10,216 bases of DNA from Candidatus Latescibacterota bacterium (GTDB taxonomy: Bacteria; Latescibacterota; 4484-107; B68-G9): positions 1 through 10,216 of the forward strand of contig DTXA01000070.1 in assembly GCA_012962735.1 (NCBI GenBank), in the 5' to 3' direction. The translations under genes were made by a program, and so were the position numbers. Positions 6,790 to 10,216 of the stretch are shown here, one piece after another. Under the pieces are notes generated by a model. The model ran no database searches, had not been told where the DNA came from, and was given only the letters and a program-made list of their open reading frames with translations. Every line of letters starts with the position of its first letter. The stretch's first letter is position 1.

Positions 6790-7805
6790 TGCCAAGGACC
6801 CTGATAGTGCAGACGGCTTTCATAGGGGATGTGGTGCTCGCCCTCCCCATGGCCTCGGCCCTAAGGGATGCTGGGTTTAAAGTTGATTTCTTAGTTGCCC
6901 CCAGGACTGCCGAGCTTCTAGCCTCCCATCCAGACGTATCAGGGGTTTTGGTGTACGATAAAAGGGGAAGGGATAGGGGGAGCTTGGGCTTCTTGAGGGC
7001 TGTTAAGTCCGTGCGTGAAGGAAGGTTCGACTTCGCCATTATTCCCCATCGCTCGCTGCGCAGCGCCCTGTTGCCGCTTTTCGCCGGGGTCTCGGAACGG
7101 ATAGGTTTCTCCGGCCCGTTCAGCGCGCTGTACACCTGCTCCATCCCCCGAAGCTCAGAGCTACACGAAGTCCTGCGGAACTTCTCTCTCCTCGAACCCT
7201 TGGGCATATCGCCCACGCCGCCCGAACCTCCCTGGCTTTCCCCCGGAAGGGGACACAGAAAAAAGGCTCGTGCCTTTCTGAGTGAACACGGATTGGACGA
7301 TGGACCCATCGTGGCCTTAGCCCCGGGCTCGGTATGGCCCACCAAGCGCTGGCCGCCGGATGGATTTCGGGAGGTGGCGAAGGAGTTGCTCCGGAAAGGG
7401 ATCGGGGTGGTGCTCGTAGGAGGACCGGGGGACATAGCGCTGTGCGGGCGCGTAGCCGATGGGCTTTCCCCCTCTCCGGCCGTGGCGGCCGGGAAGATGT
7501 CCCTTATGGAATCTGCCGCTCTGCTGGAGCTGTGCTCTGTGCTGGTCTCCAACGACAGTGCTCCCGTACACATAGCATCGGCTGTGGGCACCAAGGTCGT
7601 GGCCTTATTCGGCCCCACCGTCCCTGCTTTCGGGTTCGGGCCGTACGGGAGGGAACACAGCATCGTAGAGTTGGACCTCCCCTGTCGTCCTTGTTCCTCA
7701 CACGGGGGGAAGAAATGTCCCAAAGGACACTTTATGTGCATGAAGAGGATAGCTGCGGAGAGGGTGTTAGAGGAGGTATTGGTCCTGTTGGGGACGGGAA
7801 CTTGA
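6789..7805 (+). CDS. waaF: Glycosyltransferase family 9, LPS heptosyltransferase II-like
   Basis: Predicted 338-residue GT9 enzyme, full length for the family, which transfers heptose (typically from ADP-heptose) onto the LPS inner core at the cytoplasmic face of the inner membrane. The ATG 6789 overlaps the stop of the URO-D remnant; a TTG one codon earlier is less likely. Family motifs are TAFIGDVVLALP (9-20, with the conserved Asp14), VALAPGSVWPTKRWPPDGF (175-193), LVSNDSAPVHIASAVGT (252-268, donor site), ALFGPTVPAFGFGP (272-285) and the four-cysteine tail CRPC...KCPKGHFMCMKRI (299-321), common in WaaF-like proteins. Its frame is intact although genes on both sides are broken. The symbol is by family resemblance: other GT9 heptosyltransferases, or a different surface glycan acceptor, are possible. 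With the AAC(3)-like gene it suggests LPS or glycan assembly. Confidence 0.87.
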   Translation: MPRTLIVQTAFIGDVVLALPMASALRDAGFKVDFLVAPRTAELLASHPDVSGVLVYDKRGRDRGSLGFLRAVKSVREGRFDFAIIPHRSLRSALLPLFAGVSERIGFSGPFSALYTCSIPRSSELHEVLRNFSLLEPLGISPTPPEPPWLSPGRGHRKKARAFLSEHGLDDGPIVALAPGSVWPTKRWPPDGFREVAKELLRKGIGVVLVGGPGDIALCGRVADGLSPSPAVAAGKMSLMESAALLELCSVLVSNDSAPVHIASAVGTKVVALFGPTVPAFGFGPYGREHSIVELDLPCRPCSSHGGKKCPKGHFMCMKRIAAERVLEEVLVLLGTGT

Positions 7806-7813
7806 AAGAAAAG

Positions 7814-7993
7814 ATGCTCGTAAGGTACGCACAGGTCTTACTAACTGCGGTGACCTTCCTTCTGTTGCTGTACCGGGCGGAGGGGAGGGCCGAGGGACGT
7901 TATGGCCCCCAACTCCTCCCTGGGGCCCTGCGATCTTACAGGAGCGGAATCCACGAAGGGGTGGATTTCTACTGTCCCTCTATCGCAAGGTGA
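7814..7993 (+). pseudogene. 5' stump of an M23 (LytM-type) peptidase gene
   Basis: A 59-codon frame starts at ATG 7814, 8 nt after the GT9 stop, with a poor Shine-Dalgarno. It encodes a signal peptide (LLTAVTFLLLLYRAEGRA) and then LLPGALRSYRSGIHEGVDFY, the characteristic entry to an M23 metallopeptidase domain (R-x(3-5)-HxGxDFY, containing the first zinc-ligand His and the Asp). Homology ends at about 7970: the last codons (CPSIAR, TGA 7991-7993) come from sequence that, on the other strand, is the 3' end of the convergent remnant X (stop 7980-7982). The rest of the zinc site (the HxH motif) is absent. The simplest reading is a deletion that removed the M23 3' part and any spacer, fusing it to the convergent gene. 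Intact relatives cleave peptidoglycan cross-bridges or peptides. A real 59-residue secreted peptide cannot be excluded but is unlikely. Confidence 0.7.
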
Positions 7994-8336
7994 GGGAGGG
8001 CCTTAGGCTCGGAAGGGAACCTCCTGTGAGCCCGAGCGTAAGGGGCCTACCGTCTGGGTCTAAGATGGAAGCGAGGGGATAAGCATCGTACTCCTGGAAC
8101 CCCTGTACTTCCCCCCAGACGGGGGACGAGGACAGGTTCCTCAGAGCCAGCCCGAGAAGGAGGCCTGGGGCAGGTGGGGGACAAAGGAGAAGGAGTCAAA
8201 CCTTATGCAGTTTCGAGGGTTCCAGGGAATGAGAGACCGACCAGCCACCAAGGCCCACAAGCTCGCAGAGTTGGTGAGATCTCTTCCTTAGGAAGGGTCC
8301 TGGCCGCCGCTCTCGGAGGAAGCCGGAAGGTGCCAT
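7980..8336 (-). pseudogene. Remnant of an unrecognised gene (X), third in the deacetylase-EamA operon
   Basis: ATG 8336 has an excellent Shine-Dalgarno (AGGAGG, 8346-8341) and lies 8 nt after the EamA remnant's stop. The first frame (MAPSGFLRERRPGPFLRKRS..., 46 codons) ends at TGA 8196-8198. A second frame, 8287-8141, holds plausible protein (SLIPWNPRN, then RFDSFSFVPHLPQASFSGW). A third runs from about 8160 to the stop at 7980-7982 and reads LRNLSSSPVWGEVQGFQEYD, then ILDPDGRPLTLGLTGGS, like a beta-sandwich or other secreted-enzyme tail. The three pieces, in order and on one strand, suggest one gene that suffered frameshifts and probably deletion. I do not recognise the family. A carbohydrate-active or surface protein would fit the neighbouring deacetylase, but this is a guess. 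The 3' end overlaps the M23 stump by 14 bp. Confidence 0.5.
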
Positions 8337-8344
8337 CTTCCCTC

Positions 8345-8784
8345 CTATCTGTTCGCTAAGTATATCCCTCCGGCTACAAGGAGGGCGCCAATGGAGAGTT
8401 CGGGGGTTATGGCTTCCCCCTCAGCAGCACCTTCATGTAAACCGTCATCCCACCTAAAAGCAGTCCGCTCGCCAGGGAAAGGCCGTCCCCCAGCCCTCTG
8501 CATAGATGACGGCGACCCCGGAGAAGGCCAGGGCCAGGCCGAATGGGCAGCGGATGTGTGCCGGACTCCAATGTTGATGGCCGCTATCTGGGCCACGAAC
8601 CAGAGGGTCATAAGGACCAGGGGTCCCCACTCGCCCCTCTCGGGCGTAAGCGATATCTTACGGAGGAGGCACCAAGCCCGAAGCGCACTCCGGCCAGACC
8701 CAGAGGAGGCAGGTCTCTCAGGGCCACCTTTACAGCCAGCGTGAGGCCGCCCCAGAGCACACAGAGGAAGCATAGCCTATTCAT
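8345..8784 (-). pseudogene. Decayed EamA/DMT-family permease gene
   Basis: The gene begins with ATG 8784 inside the end of the deacetylase-like gene (ATGAATAG overlap). Fragments of an EamA transporter (usually about 290-300 residues, ten membrane helices) appear in order but in different frames. They are LCVLWGGLTLAVKVALRDLP and LGLAGVRFGL (helices 1-2; frame stops at 8608); LVLMTLWFVAQIAAINIGVR and HTSAAHS (helix 3 region, second frame); GLALAFSGVAVIYAEGWG (end of the first repeat, third frame); and GDGLSLASGLLLGGMTVYMK (start of the second repeat, shifted after a GGGGG run). The last piece is the C-terminus ITPELSIGALLVAGGIYLANR, stop TAG 8345-8347. Only about 145 codons' worth remains, so most of the second repeat is deleted besides at least three frameshifts. 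The intact protein would move a small metabolite or lipid-linked sugar across the inner membrane; substrate unknown. It cannot make a working transporter as written. Confidence 0.8.
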
Positions 8785-10183
8785 AGCGTACCTCCGTCTC
8801 CCATGCCGGCACCAGTATCTCGTCCGTGGTCAGCTTTACACCCTCGACTCGAAGCTCCTTACCAGCCCACCTGGACGGCAGGGCGATCCCCGTCCCGTTC
8901 GCCGGCCCGGAGACCTTCATGCGCACCACATACTCCTCCACCTCGGCTTTCACCGACATTTTCTCCCTCCTCCACCAGAATTCCATCCACTGGCGGAAGT
9001 TGTATACGGGAATGCTTAACTCCCTGCAGCGGACCACCATCCTCTCTACCCAGAGGGATGTGTCCGGACTGGACCTGCCCACGAGGTAGTGGGGATGGAA
9101 GAGCAGGTTGAGGGGCTGGTATGTATGTCTCCGACATATCTCTAAGTCCCCTAAGGTCTTGGATAGAGCCTCCTCCACCTTCATCGGCAGGTGACCGCTC
9201 TTGTCGTGGCAGGCGACATCGTCGCTGGTGCTGGTAGCCGAGATCTCGTATACCCTTGAAGCCCCCTCCCGGGTGAAAAGGCGGAACGGCAATCCCTCCC
9301 CTGTGCGGGCGGTCGGAGCCCAGATGAAGCTTATGGAGGAGTCCAGCCTGATGTCGCTGCGCTGGAACGCCCGGATCTGGCCGTCCCATCCGACCCAGAT
9401 CAGCGAATGCCCCCGTGCGGAGGAAAGCTCCAACCCCTTACCCGAAAATACCCTCCGGTCTTCCCGGATGCCCAGAGCCATCTCCTCCTCTGAGGGACTG
9501 TCCCCATGGTAATAGTGGAGGCCGAAGTCTATGTCCCGGTCCTGCCAGTCGGCCAGCTCTCGAGGGGAGAAGGGTTTCAGGTCCTCCGGCATTATGAACT
9601 GCGTGTACGGCGCCCCCCAGTCGGCCAACCGCTTCCACGCCTTGAGCAAGTTCTCCTTATCTAAGCTATCGCTGTCCCCGCTGAGGAGCAGGCAGGTGGT
9701 GTGCGGGTACGGGTAGTACCATACCCTCGGCAGGGGGGAAAAGTCGTCCGTCAGCCTCCTGAGCATCCGCACGACCAGATGTTCGTGGAAGGAAGGCTGG
9801 GGCTGGAGTAAAAGTTCGGGGCTGTAAACCCCGTTGAACAGATAGATACTTCGGGCCTTCCCATCCCTTATGGGCATCGGGAAGTCTCCGTCCGAGGCGA
9901 AGAACTCGTACCCCTGGTGGAACACCAATAGGGCCGCCGGTAGGTCGTAGAGGAAGATCCCCCACCGCCCTTTCCCCTCCTCCCCCCAGACGACAGCAGG
10001 ATATCTAGAGGTGCGGCTCTCGACGGTGGTAGAAAACCCCAAGGCGAAGTGGGCCCAGGCCTCCCCGTTCCTCTGGCGCACCAATCTCGAGGACGAGGGC
10101 ACCTGGATATACAGGAAGGGGAAGTCCTCCGAGGCCATCCTCAGGTAAAGGGGAAGGTGTAAGGCAGTTCCTCCCCAACCCAC
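8777..10183 (-). CDS. Polysaccharide deacetylase (NodB/CE4-like) protein, 5' end doubtful
   Basis: Up to 468 residues from GTG 10183; an in-frame TGA at 10199-10201 bars any longer version. The C-terminal two thirds resemble a NodB-type metal-dependent deacetylase. VWYYPYPHTTCLLLSGDSDS (154-173) has Asp170/Asp172 in place of TFDDG; DFGLHYYHGDS (219-229) has His223/His226 like the HxxxH metal motif; RLDSSISFIW (279-288) and LLFHPHYLVG (360-369, His363/His365) match the later motifs. These enzymes remove N- or O-acetyl groups from glycans. Residues about 1-150 (KGRWGIFLYDLPAALLVFHQ, then PQPSFHEHLVVRMLRRL) look like the end of a preceding domain, as in larger relatives. There is no convincing Shine-Dalgarno at GTG 10183 or ATG 10138 and no signal peptide, so the gene may be truncated or frameshifted just inside the window edge. 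It overlaps the EamA remnant start by 8 bp. The substrate is unknown. Confidence 0.72.
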   Translation of the reverse strand: MGWGGTALHLPLYLRMASEDFPFLYIQVPSSSRLVRQRNGEAWAHFALGFSTTVESRTSRYPAVVWGEEGKGRWGIFLYDLPAALLVFHQGYEFFASDGDFPMPIRDGKARSIYLFNGVYSPELLLQPQPSFHEHLVVRMLRRLTDDFSPLPRVWYYPYPHTTCLLLSGDSDSLDKENLLKAWKRLADWGAPYTQFIMPEDLKPFSPRELADWQDRDIDFGLHYYHGDSPSEEEMALGIREDRRVFSGKGLELSSARGHSLIWVGWDGQIRAFQRSDIRLDSSISFIWAPTARTGEGLPFRLFTREGASRVYEISATSTSDDVACHDKSGHLPMKVEEALSKTLGDLEICRRHTYQPLNLLFHPHYLVGRSSPDTSLWVERMVVRCRELSIPVYNFRQWMEFWWRREKMSVKAEVEEYVVRMKVSGPANGTGIALPSRWAGKELRVEGVKLTTDEILVPAWETEVRYE

Positions 10184-10216
10184 GAGGTCCCGTGGGACTC
10201 AGGGGCCAAAAATAGC

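Noticed and set aside
6773..7741. A long 322-codon minus-strand frame opposite the GT9 gene
   Set aside because: Antisense shadow of a clear glycosyltransferase; low-complexity, Ser/Pro-rich, with no family signature.
8174..8359. A 61-codon plus-strand frame between the M23 stump and the EamA remnant
   Set aside because: It lies opposite the protein-like remnant X fragments, has no signal or motif, and reads as a shadow.
1..10216. Mobile elements, CRISPR arrays, tRNA or rRNA genes
   Set aside because: No transposase or integrase, no regularly spaced repeats, no terminal inverted repeats around the decayed zone, and no tRNA-like or rRNA-like stretch was found by reading both strands.

Overview
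The window looks like a chromosomal piece of an uncultured, didermic (outer-membrane-bearing) bacterium, probably from the FCB-type candidate phyla. The evidence is a type IX secretion (T9SS) type A C-terminal sorting domain, three lipobox-bearing lipoproteins, an LPS-type glycosyltransferase and G+C-rich DNA. AGG (Arg) and ATA (Ile) codons are frequent, which is often seen in thermophiles; this is a weak hint. No phage, plasmid, IS or CRISPR hallmark was seen.

Layout. (1) 1-360 (+): C-terminal part of hisB (histidine biosynthesis), cut by the window edge. (2) 5465-443 (-): five intact, closely spaced genes for envelope or exported proteins. In transcription order they are a secreted NHL-type beta-propeller, an NlpC/P60-CARDB protein with a T9SS sorting domain, and three successive LPP20-like lipoproteins, the last ending in a DUF4384 domain. 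(3) 5466-5744: divergent control region with a good sigma70-type promoter on each strand and a perfect 12-bp palindrome between the two -35 boxes. (4) 5745-7993 (+): an AAC(3)-family N-acetyltransferase, a wrecked URO-D-family gene, an intact GT9/heptosyltransferase-type gene, and the 5' stump of an M23 peptidase gene. (5) 10183-7980 (-): a polysaccharide-deacetylase-like gene with a doubtful 5' end, then the remains of an EamA permease gene and of an unrecognised gene that collide with the M23 stump.

The main contrast is between the intact leftward envelope operon and the 6.5-8.8 kb stretch. In that stretch four genes (URO-D-like, M23, EamA, unknown X) survive only as ends plus fragments, after frameshifts and large internal deletions. 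Their operon signals persist: Shine-Dalgarno sequences, a TGATG stop/start and an ATGAATAG overlap. The surviving AAC(3)-like and GT9 genes between the decayed ones suggest a cell-surface glycan function.

No clearly new defence or mobile system is visible. The best candidates for undescribed biology are the three-lipoprotein/T9SS/propeller cluster and its divergent control region.
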